Positions 53,295 to 61,856 of a stretch of 64,000 nucleotides of DNA are shown in pieces. The stretch is from the NCBI RefSeq assembly GCF_027853335.1, contig NZ_JAFEUS010000002.1:2526514-2590513 (forward strand), given 5' to 3'. Position 1 is the stretch's first letter. Every line of letters begins with the position of its first letter. The position numbers and the translations under genes were made by a program. Under the pieces are notes generated by a model, which saw nothing but the letters and a program-made list of their open reading frames with translations, ran no database searches and was not told where the DNA came from. The stretch comes from Leucobacter sp. UCMA 4100. Lineage in GTDB: Bacteria; Actinomycetota; Actinomycetes; Actinomycetales; Microbacteriaceae.

Positions 53295-54299
53295 GTGCTT
53301 CGTGTAATCGGCAAGCGACTGCTGCTGCTCGTTCCCACGATGATCGGTCTGAGTATCCTGCTCTTTGCCTGGGTGCGTGCACTCCCGGGAGGGCCCGCCG
53401 TGGCGCTCCTCGGAGAGAAAGCAACCCCAGAGGCTATTGAGCGGGTCAACGAACTGTATGGTTTTGATCGCCCCTGGTATGAGCAATACTTCATCTGGGC
53501 GGGGCGGCTGTTGCAGGGCGACTTCGGAACCTCGATCCAAACCTCAAGGCCCGTGGTCGACGAGTTCATGCGCCGTTTCCCGGCGACGCTCGAGCTGTCA
53601 CTTCTCGCGCTCATCATTGCGGTTGGTATCGGCGTACCGCTCGGCTACTTTGCAGCACGCCGTTACGGGAAAGTGAGTGATCACGCTTCGGTCATTCTGA
53701 GCCTCGTCGGCATCACCATTCCGGTCTTCTTTCTCGCGTTCATTCTCAAGTTCATCTTCGCGGTCAAGCTCGGCTGGCTGCCATCAGACGGGCGGCAGAG
53801 CCCCCGCATCGACGCCACACACCCGACCGGGTTCTATGTGTGGGATGGCATCATCACCGGCGAATTCGATGCCGCGTGGAACGCAATCGTGCACCTCATC
53901 TTGCCCGCCGTCGCACTCGCAACGATCCCCCTCGCAATCATTGTTCGCATCACGCGAGCGAGCGTGCTCGAGGTGCAAAACGCCGACTTCGTTCGCACGG
54001 GCAAGGGTAAGGGCGTCGCACCCCGCACGCTCCGCACGCGCTTCATCATGCGCAATGCGCTTCTGCCGGTCGTGACCACCATTGGCCTCCAAGCGGGCCT
54101 ACTCATCTCAGGAGCGGTGCTCACCGAGACCGTCTTCGCTTTTCCTGGCATCGGATCGTTTCTCGCGACGGCGATCTTCCAGCGAGACTTCCCGGTGCTG
54201 CAGGGCTTCATCATCTTCATCGCACTCGCGTACGCGCTCATCAACCTCATCGTCGATGTCTCGTATACGTTGATTGACCCGAGAGTGAGGGTACAGTGA
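53295..54299 (+). CDS. Peptide ABC transporter permease, DppB type
   Basis: The 334-residue integral membrane protein has the N-terminal helix MLRVIGKRLLLLVPTMIGLSILLF and the usual loop FGTSI-like QGDFGTSIQTSRPV. The EAA motif region reads RITRASVLEVQNADFVRTGKGKG, and the last helix ends DVSYTLIDPRVRVQ. The GTG start follows GGAGGTTT. It overlaps dppC by 4 nt (GTGA). Confidence 0.93.
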   Translation: MLRVIGKRLLLLVPTMIGLSILLFAWVRALPGGPAVALLGEKATPEAIERVNELYGFDRPWYEQYFIWAGRLLQGDFGTSIQTSRPVVDEFMRRFPATLELSLLALIIAVGIGVPLGYFAARRYGKVSDHASVILSLVGITIPVFFLAFILKFIFAVKLGWLPSDGRQSPRIDATHPTGFYVWDGIITGEFDAAWNAIVHLILPAVALATIPLAIIVRITRASVLEVQNADFVRTGKGKGVAPRTLRTRFIMRNALLPVVTTIGLQAGLLISGAVLTETVFAFPGIGSFLATAIFQRDFPVLQGFIIFIALAYALINLIVDVSYTLIDPRVRVQ

Positions 54300-55255
54300 C
54301 GCAACTCCCGACACCCCCAGAATCACAGGTGCCCGTCGACACCGTGGCCCACGCCGTTCAGGCGAAGCAGCGCAGCGAAGATACCCGCGGCGGCTTCTGG
54401 AACGACGTTTTTCGCCGGCTGAAGCGCAACCCAACCGCGTGGATCGGCGCCGTTATCGTCACCATCTTCTTACTCGTCGCGCTCTTTGCGCCGCTGCTCA
54501 CGCTCTACCCTGAGACGGCTCTGCCCGGTGCGCGGCACATTACCCCGACGAACATTCCGGGACCCGGTGAGATCGACGGCTTCCCGCTGGGACTCGACCG
54601 CTTCGGCGGCGACGTCTACTCGAAGCTCATCTGGGGCGCCCGTGCCTCACTCATCGTGGGCGTCCTATCGACCGCGCTCGGCCTCATCGGTGGCATGATT
54701 CTGGGTCTTCTCGCCGCCACATTCGGTGGCTGGGTCGATTCGCTGATCATGCGCTTCGTCGACATCATCCTTTCGGTGCCGAACCTGCTGCTCGCGGTCT
54801 CGATCGCGGCGATCCTCGGTCAAACCCCGATGGCGGTGATGATTGCGATCGGTGCTTCGCAGGTTCCCATCTTCGCAAGGCTCCTGCGCTCGTCGATGCT
54901 GCAACAGAACATCTCTGAATACGTGCTCTCGGCGCAAACCCTGGGCCTTGGCCGGGGCAAGATCACGATGACCCACACGCTGCCCAACGCGATCGGACCG
55001 GTCATCGTGCAAGGCACGCTCACCCTCGCAACCGCCGTGATCGACGCCGCTGCGCTCTCGTTCCTGGGCCTCGGCGGCGGCCGGCCGGAAACGGCCGAGT
55101 GGGGGCGCATGCTCACCTACGCTCAGAACGAGCTCTCGATTGCACCGCAACTCGCCTTCTTGCCGGGCATCTGCATTGCGGTGACGGCGCTCGGGTTTAC
55201 CCTGTTGGGTGAGGCGCTGCGAGAAGCGATGGATCCGCGTACCAGGGCGCGGTAG
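54296..55255 (+). CDS. Peptide ABC transporter permease, DppC type
   Basis: The 319-residue second permease has a hydrophilic N-terminus of about 45 residues, then LKRNPTAWIGAVIVTIFLLVALFAPL. The motif FPLGLDRFGGDVYSKLIWGARASLIVG (family pattern GTD..GRD..SR...GAR.SL) and the EAA loop RSSMLQQNISEYVLSAQTLGLGRGK are present. It ends the plus-strand transport operon. The ATPase gene is convergent on the other strand behind a 22-bp inverted repeat. Confidence 0.93.
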   Translation: MTQLPTPPESQVPVDTVAHAVQAKQRSEDTRGGFWNDVFRRLKRNPTAWIGAVIVTIFLLVALFAPLLTLYPETALPGARHITPTNIPGPGEIDGFPLGLDRFGGDVYSKLIWGARASLIVGVLSTALGLIGGMILGLLAATFGGWVDSLIMRFVDIILSVPNLLLAVSIAAILGQTPMAVMIAIGASQVPIFARLLRSSMLQQNISEYVLSAQTLGLGRGKITMTHTLPNAIGPVIVQGTLTLATAVIDAAALSFLGLGGGRPETAEWGRMLTYAQNELSIAPQLAFLPGICIAVTALGFTLLGEALREAMDPRTRAR

Positions 55256-55333
55256 CGGGCGGCGTTCCGCGCTCGCTCGGGCACGTGCTCGCGCTCGCGC
55301 TCGGGTAGCTGTTTGCACGGCGTTTTCTCGTTC

Positions 55334-55385
55334 ACTTGACGAAAAGCAGGGTGTTCCGCGGCAAACACCCTGCTTTTCGTCAAGT
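55334..55385. terminator. Bidirectional terminator between dppC and the ATPase gene
   Basis: A perfect 22-bp inverted repeat (55334-55355 with 55364-55385) has an 8-base loop, between two convergent transport genes. Upstream (55262-55310) is a GC-rich run of GCTCG-type units without coding value. Confidence 0.88.
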
Positions 55386-55446
55386 AGACGCCGACAGCCG
55401 CAGAAGCCGACGCGCAAACCGCCGATGGCTCGCTGGCGGAGCCGGC

Positions 55447-57096
55447 CTACGCGATGTTCAGCGCGTTGCCCGGAATCGACGCGAGCAGGCGGCGCGTGTA
55501 CGGGTCGCGGGGGTTTGCGAAGATCTCCTCGCTCGTTGCGGCCTCGACGAGCTCGCCATCTTTCATGACGCAGACGTAGTCGCTGATGAGGCGAACGACC
55601 GCGAGGTCGTGCGAGATGAAGAGGTAGCTGAGGCCTTGCTCCCGCTGCAGGTCGCTCAGTAGCGTGAGAATCTGGTCTTGCACGAGCACATCGAGCGCCG
55701 AGACCGGCTCGTCGCAGACGATGAGGTCGGGCTCGAGGGCGAGAGCGCGGGCGATTGCGACGCGCTGCCGCTGGCCGCCCGAGAGCTCCGAGGGGTAGCG
55801 GCGCATGAGCGACTGGGGCAGGGCGACCTTGTCGAGTAGCTCTTTGACCCGCTCGCGGCGCCATTTGGCATCGCCGCGCTTGTAGAACTCGAGTGGCTCG
55901 CCGACGAGCCTCTCGATCGTGAACATCGGGTTGAGGCTCGAGTAGGGGTCTTGGAAGACGGGCTGCACTCGCTGACGAAAGTCTCGGGTTTCGGCCTTCG
56001 AAAGCTTCGAGATGTCTTTACCCTCGAAGCGGATCGTGCCGTTTGTCGGTTCGATCACCTTGAGGAGCATGCGTGCGGTGGTCGTTTTGCCTGAGCCCGA
56101 TTCGCCAACGATCGAGACGGTCTTGCCCCGTGGGATCTCGAGCGAGACGTTGCTCACCGCATGAAAACCGTCTTTCATGCCGCGCACGGGATACACCTTC
56201 GTGAGGTTTTCAATCTCGACGATGGTGTCGGTTGGGGCGGTCTCGGCCGCGTCGCGCACGGCAGGCTCGTGAGCGGCAGGCTGCAGACGGGCGGCGGCGA
56301 CCGAGGGGGCCGCCTGCACGAGCGACTGCGTGTAGGGATGTTGCGGGTTCTCGAGAATCTCGAGTGCGGGGCCCTGCTCGACGATGCGGCCTCGGTACAT
56401 GACGATGACGCGCTCGGCGCGTTCGGCTGCGAGGCCCAGGTCGTGAGTAATGAGGAGCACGCTCGTGCCGAGTTCGGTGGTCATGGCGTCGAGCTGGTCA
56501 AGAATGGTTTGCTGCACCGTTACGTCGAGCGCGCTCGTGGGCTCGTCGGCGATGAGCAGGCGGGGGTTGCAGGCGAGGCCGATCGCGATGAGTGCGCGTT
56601 GGCGTAGGCCACCCGAGAGTTCGTGCGGGTACTGCTTGGCGCGCCGCTCGGCTTCGGGAATGCCCGCTGCCTCGAGCGCCTCGATCACCTTGGCATCGAC
56701 CGTGTGTCTCGTCGCGAGGCCGTGGGCAAGGAGGGTCTCGGCGACCTGGGTGCCGATCTTTGAGACGGGGTTGAGGTTTGACATGGGGTCCTGCGGCACC
56801 ATGCCGATGTCACGGCCGCGAATGCCGCGGAGCGTCGACTCTGACGCCCCCACGAGTTCGTTGCCGTCGAGGGTGATGCTGCCTGAGACGACGTGGCCGC
56901 CCGAGGCGAGAAGACCGATGAGGGCCATGGCTGTTGTTGACTTGCCCGACCCTGACTCGCCAACGATGGCAACGGTTTCGCCGGGCGAAATCTCGAAGCT
57001 GACATCTTGCACCGCGTGAACCACACCGTCCATCGTGCGAAAGTCGATCGAGACGTCACGTGCGCTGAGCAGAGGAACAGTTCGTTCTGTTGTCAT
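55447..57096 (-). CDS. Peptide ABC transporter ATPase, two domains fused (DppD-DppF)
   Basis: The 549-residue protein carries two complete ABC ATPase domains. The first (residues 1 to about 260) has GESGSGKSTTAM, LSGGLRQRALIAIGLA and LLIADEPTSALDV. The second (about 285-549) has GESGSGKTTTAR, LSGGQRQRVAIARAL and LIVCDEPVSALDV. Both have the ALIxQ-type D-loop features of DppD/OppF proteins. The ATG at 57096 is used; an upstream extension lacks support. It powers the permeases encoded convergently at 53-55 kb, though it could also serve another permease. It is read apart from them. Confidence 0.93.
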   Translation of the reverse strand: MTTERTVPLLSARDVSIDFRTMDGVVHAVQDVSFEISPGETVAIVGESGSGKSTTAMALIGLLASGGHVVSGSITLDGNELVGASESTLRGIRGRDIGMVPQDPMSNLNPVSKIGTQVAETLLAHGLATRHTVDAKVIEALEAAGIPEAERRAKQYPHELSGGLRQRALIAIGLACNPRLLIADEPTSALDVTVQQTILDQLDAMTTELGTSVLLITHDLGLAAERAERVIVMYRGRIVEQGPALEILENPQHPYTQSLVQAAPSVAAARLQPAAHEPAVRDAAETAPTDTIVEIENLTKVYPVRGMKDGFHAVSNVSLEIPRGKTVSIVGESGSGKTTTARMLLKVIEPTNGTIRFEGKDISKLSKAETRDFRQRVQPVFQDPYSSLNPMFTIERLVGEPLEFYKRGDAKWRRERVKELLDKVALPQSLMRRYPSELSGGQRQRVAIARALALEPDLIVCDEPVSALDVLVQDQILTLLSDLQREQGLSYLFISHDLAVVRLISDYVCVMKDGELVEAATSEEIFANPRDPYTRRLLASIPGNALNIA

Positions 57097-57144
57097 TACC
57101 CTATTCTCACTGGGTTTGTGTGCGAAGTACAGACCGCACAATAA

Positions 57145-57194
57145 CGTTTTGCTCGCATTGTGGCCGTCTCCCTGACCACAATGCGAGCAAAACG
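57145..57194 (-). terminator. Hairpin after the malate synthase gene
   Basis: A 19-bp perfect inverted repeat (57145-57163 with 57176-57194) has a 12-base loop. It lies 14 nt past the malate synthase stop on the minus strand and just upstream of the ATPase gene. There is no long T-run, so termination may be partial. Confidence 0.7.
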
Positions 57195-57207
57195 CTGGCT
57201 TACTCTC

Positions 57208-58899
57208 TTACTCGGTTTCGACGAGGTGTGTGCTGTAGGCCGAGACCGTCAGGAACGTCGGGAAGGTCTCGCCGAGGGCAACCTCTGCGAAGATCTCTGC
57301 CGCGGTATCGAAGCGATCGCCCTCCTGTCGAGGGGTGTTCTCGAGGAAGTCGGCGATAAGCTCGCGCACCCACGCCGCCTTGATCGGGGTTCCCTCGGCC
57401 GTCTTCTGGTCTTGGTGGATCCACTGCCAGATCTGTGAACGGCTAATCTCGGCCGTCGCAGCGTCTTCCATGAGGTTGTCGATCGCTGCGGCGCCTACGC
57501 CGCGCAGCCACGACTCGATGTAGCGAATGCCGATCGAGACGTTCTCGCGCACGCCCTCGTTGGTGATGTCGCGACCGATGTGCATGTTGAGCAGGTCGGC
57601 CTCGGTGACGGTGACGTCGTCGCGCTGACGCTCGAGCTGGTTCGGGCGGTCACCGAGCACCTCGGTGAAGGCTGCTCGTGCGATGGGAATGAGGTCGGGG
57701 TGTGCAACCCAGGTGCCGTCGAAGCCGTCGTTTGCCTCGCGCTCCTTGTCTGCGCGAACCTTCTCTTCGGCGTTGCGGGTAACCTCGGGGTCACGACGGT
57801 TCGGGATGAACGCGCTCATGCCGCCGATTGCCATTGCTCCGCGGCGGTGGCAGGTCTTCACGAGCAGCTCGGTGTAGGCCCGCATGAACGGCACCGTCAT
57901 GGTGACCTCGCTGCGGTCTGGCAGAACGAAGCGGGCGCCACGACCGCGGTAGTGCTTGATGATCGAGAAGATGTAGTCCCAGCGGCCGGCGTTCAAGCCC
58001 GAGATATGGTCACGCATGACGTAGAGAATCTCTTCCATCTCAAACGCGGCGGGCAGCGTCTCGATAAGTACGGTCGCGCGAATCGTGCCGTGCTCGAGGC
58101 CGAGCGCTGACTCGGTGTACGTGAAGATCTCGTTCCACAGCAGCGCCTCTTCGCTCGACTCGATCTTCGGAATGTAGAAGTAGGGGCCGCGGCCACGCGC
58201 GACGAGCTCGGTTGCGTTGTGGAACGCGTAGAGGCCGAAATCAACGAGGCTTCCTGAGGTTGCGCTGCCCTGGCCGTGAGGCGTGATGTAGCGCAGGTGC
58301 TTCTCGACGAGGTGCCAGCCGCGAGGCCTCATGACGATCGTCGGGGTCTGCTCCGCGGTGACGCGGTACTCTTTGCCCTCGGGGCTCGTGAACTCGAGCT
58401 GGTCACGAATCGCGTCGAACAGGCTCAGCTGGCCGCCGATCACGTTGCGCCAGGTGGGGCTCGTCGCGTCTTCCTGGTCAGCGAGCCATACGTTCGCGCC
58501 TGAGTTCAGGGCGTTGATGGCCATCTTGGGGTCGGTCGGGCCGGTGATCTCGACTCGACGGTCGGTGAGGCCGGGCGCCGGGGGAGCGACCTTCCATGTC
58601 AGGTCTTCGCGAATGTGCTTCGTGTCGGCACGGAAGTGCGGATCGCGGCCGTTACCGATTTCAAAGCGACGACGCTGGCGATCAGCGAGGCGGTCGTGAC
58701 GGCCGCTCGCGAACATGCGGTGCAGGTCGGCCACGAACTGGAGAGCCTCTTCGGTGAGGATCTCGTCGTAGCGGTCGTGCATGGGGCCGATGACCTCGAT
58801 GCGATGGCGCCCGGCGACCGGGGGAGTCACGGTGGTCGTCGCGTTCGTTGAGAACGCTTGGCCGTTATCTGCGTGAGTGGGAGACATGGTGAGAGACAT
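57208..58899 (-). CDS. aceB: Malate synthase A
   Basis: The enzyme condenses glyoxylate with acetyl-CoA to malate, the second step of the glyoxylate shunt. The 563-residue length and motifs fit isoform A rather than the larger G form: LADQEDATSPTWRNVI, RPRGWHLVEKH (catalytic Arg), TVLIETLPAAFEMEEILY, LNAGRWDYIFS and GGMSAFIPNRRDPE. The ATG at 58899 follows AAGGAGCACCTC. It is divergent from a RamB-like gene, a usual arrangement for control of acetate metabolism. The isocitrate lyase fragment is at the other end of the window. Confidence 0.96.
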   Translation of the reverse strand: MSLTMSPTHADNGQAFSTNATTTVTPPVAGRHRIEVIGPMHDRYDEILTEEALQFVADLHRMFASGRHDRLADRQRRRFEIGNGRDPHFRADTKHIREDLTWKVAPPAPGLTDRRVEITGPTDPKMAINALNSGANVWLADQEDATSPTWRNVIGGQLSLFDAIRDQLEFTSPEGKEYRVTAEQTPTIVMRPRGWHLVEKHLRYITPHGQGSATSGSLVDFGLYAFHNATELVARGRGPYFYIPKIESSEEALLWNEIFTYTESALGLEHGTIRATVLIETLPAAFEMEEILYVMRDHISGLNAGRWDYIFSIIKHYRGRGARFVLPDRSEVTMTVPFMRAYTELLVKTCHRRGAMAIGGMSAFIPNRRDPEVTRNAEEKVRADKEREANDGFDGTWVAHPDLIPIARAAFTEVLGDRPNQLERQRDDVTVTEADLLNMHIGRDITNEGVRENVSIGIRYIESWLRGVGAAAIDNLMEDAATAEISRSQIWQWIHQDQKTAEGTPIKAAWVRELIADFLENTPRQEGDRFDTAAEIFAEVALGETFPTFLTVSAYSTHLVETE

Positions 58900-58988
58900 G
58901 AGGTGCTCCTTGTTCTTCGTTGAAAATGAGTGGGTTGATTACATTCTGAAGCCCGTCAACCCCGTCAGGTCACCAATTTGGGGGTGAA

Positions 58989-59017
58989 GAAATGCGATAT
59001 TTCTGTTTGTGAGAAAT
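58989..59017. promoter_or_regulatory. Repeated GAAAT/ATTTC half-sites between aceB and the RamB-like gene
   Basis: Three half-sites alternate in orientation: GAAAT (58989-58993), ATTTC (58999-59003) and GAAAT (59013-59017), in the 143-bp divergent region. They could bind the XRE-type regulator encoded next to them. This is inference from symmetry. Confidence 0.4.
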
Positions 59018-59042
59018 AACCCTCGTGTGCCATCATGAGGGC

Positions 59043-60518
59043 ATGATTGAAGACGCTCACGAAGTCGATGACGACCAAGAATCGCTCGACGCGCTCACCC
59101 TCGGTCGCAACATTCGCGCTCGCCGCAAAGAGAGCGGTTTGACCCTTGAGCAGCTCGCGGCAAAGATCGACCGGGCCCCCTCGCAGCTCTCGGCGATCGA
59201 GAACGGGCGACGGGAGCCAAAGCTCACGATGATCCGCCGCATTGCTCAGGCGCTCGGCACGAGTGCCGCATCGTTGCTCGACATTCATGAGGTGGGCGAA
59301 CGAGAAGCGCTCGAGATCGCCGTCGAACGAGCGCAACGTGGGCCGGTCTTTCAGACGCTCGGCATTGAGCCGATCCGCGTTTCTTCGGCGACGAACGACG
59401 AAACGTTGCGCGCCGTGCTCGCGCTGCACGAAGAAGTCACGCGGCTGCACCGGGAACGGGCGGCAACCCCCGAGGAGGCGCGGCGCACGAACACCGAGCT
59501 TCGCAAAGACATGCGGGTGCGCAACAACTACTTCGCCGAACTCGAGGCGCATGCCAAAGAGCTGCTCGCTGTTTCGGGTTACACGGGTGGTCCCGTCTCA
59601 CAGCGCACCGTGGCCGATATCGCTGAGCGACTCGGCTACTCGCTGCACTATGTGAACGACCTGCCGCACTCGACGCGCTCGGTGGTCGACAAGCGTAACG
59701 GGCGCATCTACCTTGGGAGCCACGGCAACACGCGCTACAGTCGAACGCCGATTGTTCGTGCGCTCGCGAGCATCGTGTGCGGCCACGAAGAACCGACCGG
59801 CTATGACGAGTTCTTGCGGCAGCGCGTCGAAGCGAACTATCTGGCCGGCGCGGTGCTCGTGCCGGAGGAGCCTGCGGTCGCCTTTCTCGAGAACGCACGA
59901 AAGCAACGGCAAATCTCGATGGAAGATCTGCGCGACGCCTTTGCGGTCTCGTACGAGATGGCAGCCCACCGTTTCACCAACCTCGCGACCGAGCGCCTCG
60001 ACATTCCCGTGCACTTCATGAAGGTGCACGAGTCAGGCACGCTTATTAAGGCGTATGAGAACGACCACGTGCGTTTTCCGAGTGACGTGCTCGGGGCTTT
60101 CGAGGGGGCGACCGTCTGCAGGCGATGGACGGCGCGCACCGTGTTCGGGCAGGCAGACCGCTTCAACCCCTGGTATCAGTACACCGACATGCCAGACGGG
60201 CGAACCTACTGGTGCACCTCGCGCATCGAGGGGGCAAAAGAGGGCGACTTCTCGGTGAGTGTCGGAGTGCCTTTCGACGAGGTGAAGTGGTTTCGCGGCC
60301 GTGACACCCCGCACCGCACCCGCTCGTGGTGCCCGGAAGAGTCGTGCTGTCGTTCGGCGCCAGATGACCTGGGCGAGAAGTGGGGGCATAACGCATGGCC
60401 CGAGGCTGCGACGCCAACGAGCCTGCTCGCAGCGCTGCCGACCGGCACCTTTCCCGGTGTCGATTCGCTGCGGGTTTTTGAGTTTCTTGAGCGCCACGAA
60501 AAGCCCGGCCGGTCATAA
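59043..60518 (+). CDS. ramB: RamB-like XRE-family regulator of acetate metabolism
   Basis: The 491-residue protein has an N-terminal XRE helix-turn-helix (LGRNIRARRKESGLTLEQLAAKIDRAPSQLSAIENGRREP, residues about 21-60). A middle ImmA/IrrE-like M78 domain follows, in which the metal-binding HExxH is not intact (ASIVCGHEEPTGYDEF). A long C-terminal domain with four or more Cys (WCTSR, RSWCPEESCCRS) resembles DUF2083. This is the architecture of RamB, which controls glyoxylate-cycle genes in Corynebacterium. I chose the ATG at 59043; a CATCAT box with TGC before it ends 6 nt upstream. It is divergent from aceB. Confidence 0.87.
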   Translation: MIEDAHEVDDDQESLDALTLGRNIRARRKESGLTLEQLAAKIDRAPSQLSAIENGRREPKLTMIRRIAQALGTSAASLLDIHEVGEREALEIAVERAQRGPVFQTLGIEPIRVSSATNDETLRAVLALHEEVTRLHRERAATPEEARRTNTELRKDMRVRNNYFAELEAHAKELLAVSGYTGGPVSQRTVADIAERLGYSLHYVNDLPHSTRSVVDKRNGRIYLGSHGNTRYSRTPIVRALASIVCGHEEPTGYDEFLRQRVEANYLAGAVLVPEEPAVAFLENARKQRQISMEDLRDAFAVSYEMAAHRFTNLATERLDIPVHFMKVHESGTLIKAYENDHVRFPSDVLGAFEGATVCRRWTARTVFGQADRFNPWYQYTDMPDGRTYWCTSRIEGAKEGDFSVSVGVPFDEVKWFRGRDTPHRTRSWCPEESCCRSAPDDLGEKWGHNAWPEAATPTSLLAALPTGTFPGVDSLRVFEFLERHEKPGRS

Positions 60519-60613
60519 ACGAAAACTTCAGTCGCAATCAGACAAGAAATTGTGCGTGTCTCAGCGACCTACGGTAGCGTAGATGGGACAGTCAATAGAG
60601 GGTAGGAGGTTCG

Positions 60614-61084
60614 GTGAACATCGAAAGTTCAAGTCGCAAGCCGGCAGACGGAGGCGTCTTTCAGACGGAGCGTTTCCGTGAAGATGTGAACTCCGTGATT
60701 CGGTCACGCGTAACCGACCTCTCGGTCGACGAAATCGAAGCCGTGAAGTCGCTGCCATCAGGCGCCGCACTACTCGTCGTTCGTCGCGGCCCCGATCTAG
60801 GAGCACGTTTTCTGCTCGATCAGGCTTCGACGGTCGCGGGCCGTCACCCCGAGGTCGATATCTTCCTCGACGATGTGACGGTATCGCGCAAGCACGCCGA
60901 GTTCAGCCGCGAGGGCACCACGTTCTCGGTTCGCGACCTCGGCTCGTTGAACGGCACCTTTGTTGGTGGCAGCCGCATCGATGGCACCGTGGTGCTCGCC
61001 GATGGGGTTGAAGTGCAGGTGGGCAAGTTCAAGTTCACGTTCTTCCCGTCACGGTTTGACCTGGCCGGTGAAGATTTCTCATGA
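60614..61084 (+). CDS. garA: FHA-domain protein of the GarA/OdhI family
   Basis: GarA/OdhI proteins bind and inhibit 2-oxoglutarate dehydrogenase and related enzymes, depending on their own phosphorylation. Residues about 48-150 are a typical FHA domain: LPSGAALLVVRRGPDLGARFLLDQ, AGRHPEVDIFLDDVTVSRKHAEF and DLGSLNGTFV, all matching GarA. The N-terminus, however, reads PADGGVFQTERF where GarA has ETTSVFRADF, so the double threonine phosphorylated by PknB/PknG is missing. The GTG start has GGAGG 6 nt upstream. It overlaps ftsR by 4 nt. Confidence 0.88.
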   Translation: MNIESSSRKPADGGVFQTERFREDVNSVIRSRVTDLSVDEIEAVKSLPSGAALLVVRRGPDLGARFLLDQASTVAGRHPEVDIFLDDVTVSRKHAEFSREGTTFSVRDLGSLNGTFVGGSRIDGTVVLADGVEVQVGKFKFTFFPSRFDLAGEDFS

Positions 61085-61761
61085 CCGCGGCTGGTGCCGC
61101 AAAGTCGCGGGGTGATCGCCTCAGCATTGGGCAGGTGCTCGATCGGCTGAGTGCTGACTTCGACGACCTCACGCTCTCGAAACTTCGTTTCCTTGAAGAC
61201 CGTGGGCTTGTCACGCCAGAGCGAACGAGCTCGGGCTACCGCAAGTTCAGCCAAACGCACATCGACCGTATTCGGCTCGTGCTCACGCTGCAACGAGACC
61301 ACTATCTGCCGCTCAAGGTCATCGCAGAGTACCTGCAAGACCTCGATGACGGGAAGTCTCCAGAGATTCCAGGCGCGGCAGCAGGAACCACCTCGATGCT
61401 GCGTCCCGTCACGATCCTTAATCGTGAAGAAATGATGCGACAGACCGGCGCGAGCCCCAAGCTGCTCGCCGACGCGATTTCTGCGGGGCTCCTGCCGGCG
61501 GTCGAAGTGTTTCAGGCTGACGCGCTTGAGCAACTCCGCTCACTCGTGACCCTTGAGCAGCGCGGCATCACCCCGAGGCACCTGCGCATGATGCGCGTTT
61601 CGGTTGAGCGTGAAGCAGAACTTCTGCACCAGGCCGCCCAGTTGCGGGCCCGCCCCGACGCAAGTTTGAACGCCCGCGAAGAGGCCCTCGAGATGCTCGA
61701 GCACCTCGAAACCGTGCGCTCGGGTATGCTACGAAATACGCTTGTAAGTAACGCTCGATAA
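61081..61761 (+). CDS. ftsR: MerR-family regulator FtsR
   Basis: FtsR activates ftsZ in Corynebacterium and is encoded next to garA/odhI in many Actinobacteria. The 226-residue protein starts with a MerR winged helix (SIGQVLDRLSADFDDLTLSKLRFLEDRGLVTPERTSSGYRKF). A helical linker and a C-terminal effector-like region follow. The 4-nt overlap with garA and gene order support the assignment. ftsZ itself is not in the window. Confidence 0.9.
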   Translation: MTAAGAAKSRGDRLSIGQVLDRLSADFDDLTLSKLRFLEDRGLVTPERTSSGYRKFSQTHIDRIRLVLTLQRDHYLPLKVIAEYLQDLDDGKSPEIPGAAAGTTSMLRPVTILNREEMMRQTGASPKLLADAISAGLLPAVEVFQADALEQLRSLVTLEQRGITPRHLRMMRVSVEREAELLHQAAQLRARPDASLNAREEALEMLEHLETVRSGMLRNTLVSNAR

Positions 61762-61798
61762 CTTTTTTGCGACACGACGAAAAAAGGTGAGTCGTTCA

Positions 61799-61827
61799 TT
61801 GAAAGTGGGCACCCCTCTGGGTACGGT
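61799..61827 (+). promoter_or_regulatory. Promoter of the second MerR gene
   Basis: TTGAAA (61799-61804), a 17-bp spacer and TACGGT (61822-61827) match the consensus well. It is 29 nt before the ATG, with a GGGAGG ribosome binding site between. Confidence 0.6.
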
Positions 61828-61856
61828 TAGGGGAGTTCAATACGTGGGAGGCAAAC

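Noticed and set aside
55262-55310. GC-rich repeat run as a possible CRISPR or mobile-element end
   Set aside because: The units are short, irregular, without spacers, and next to a normal terminator.
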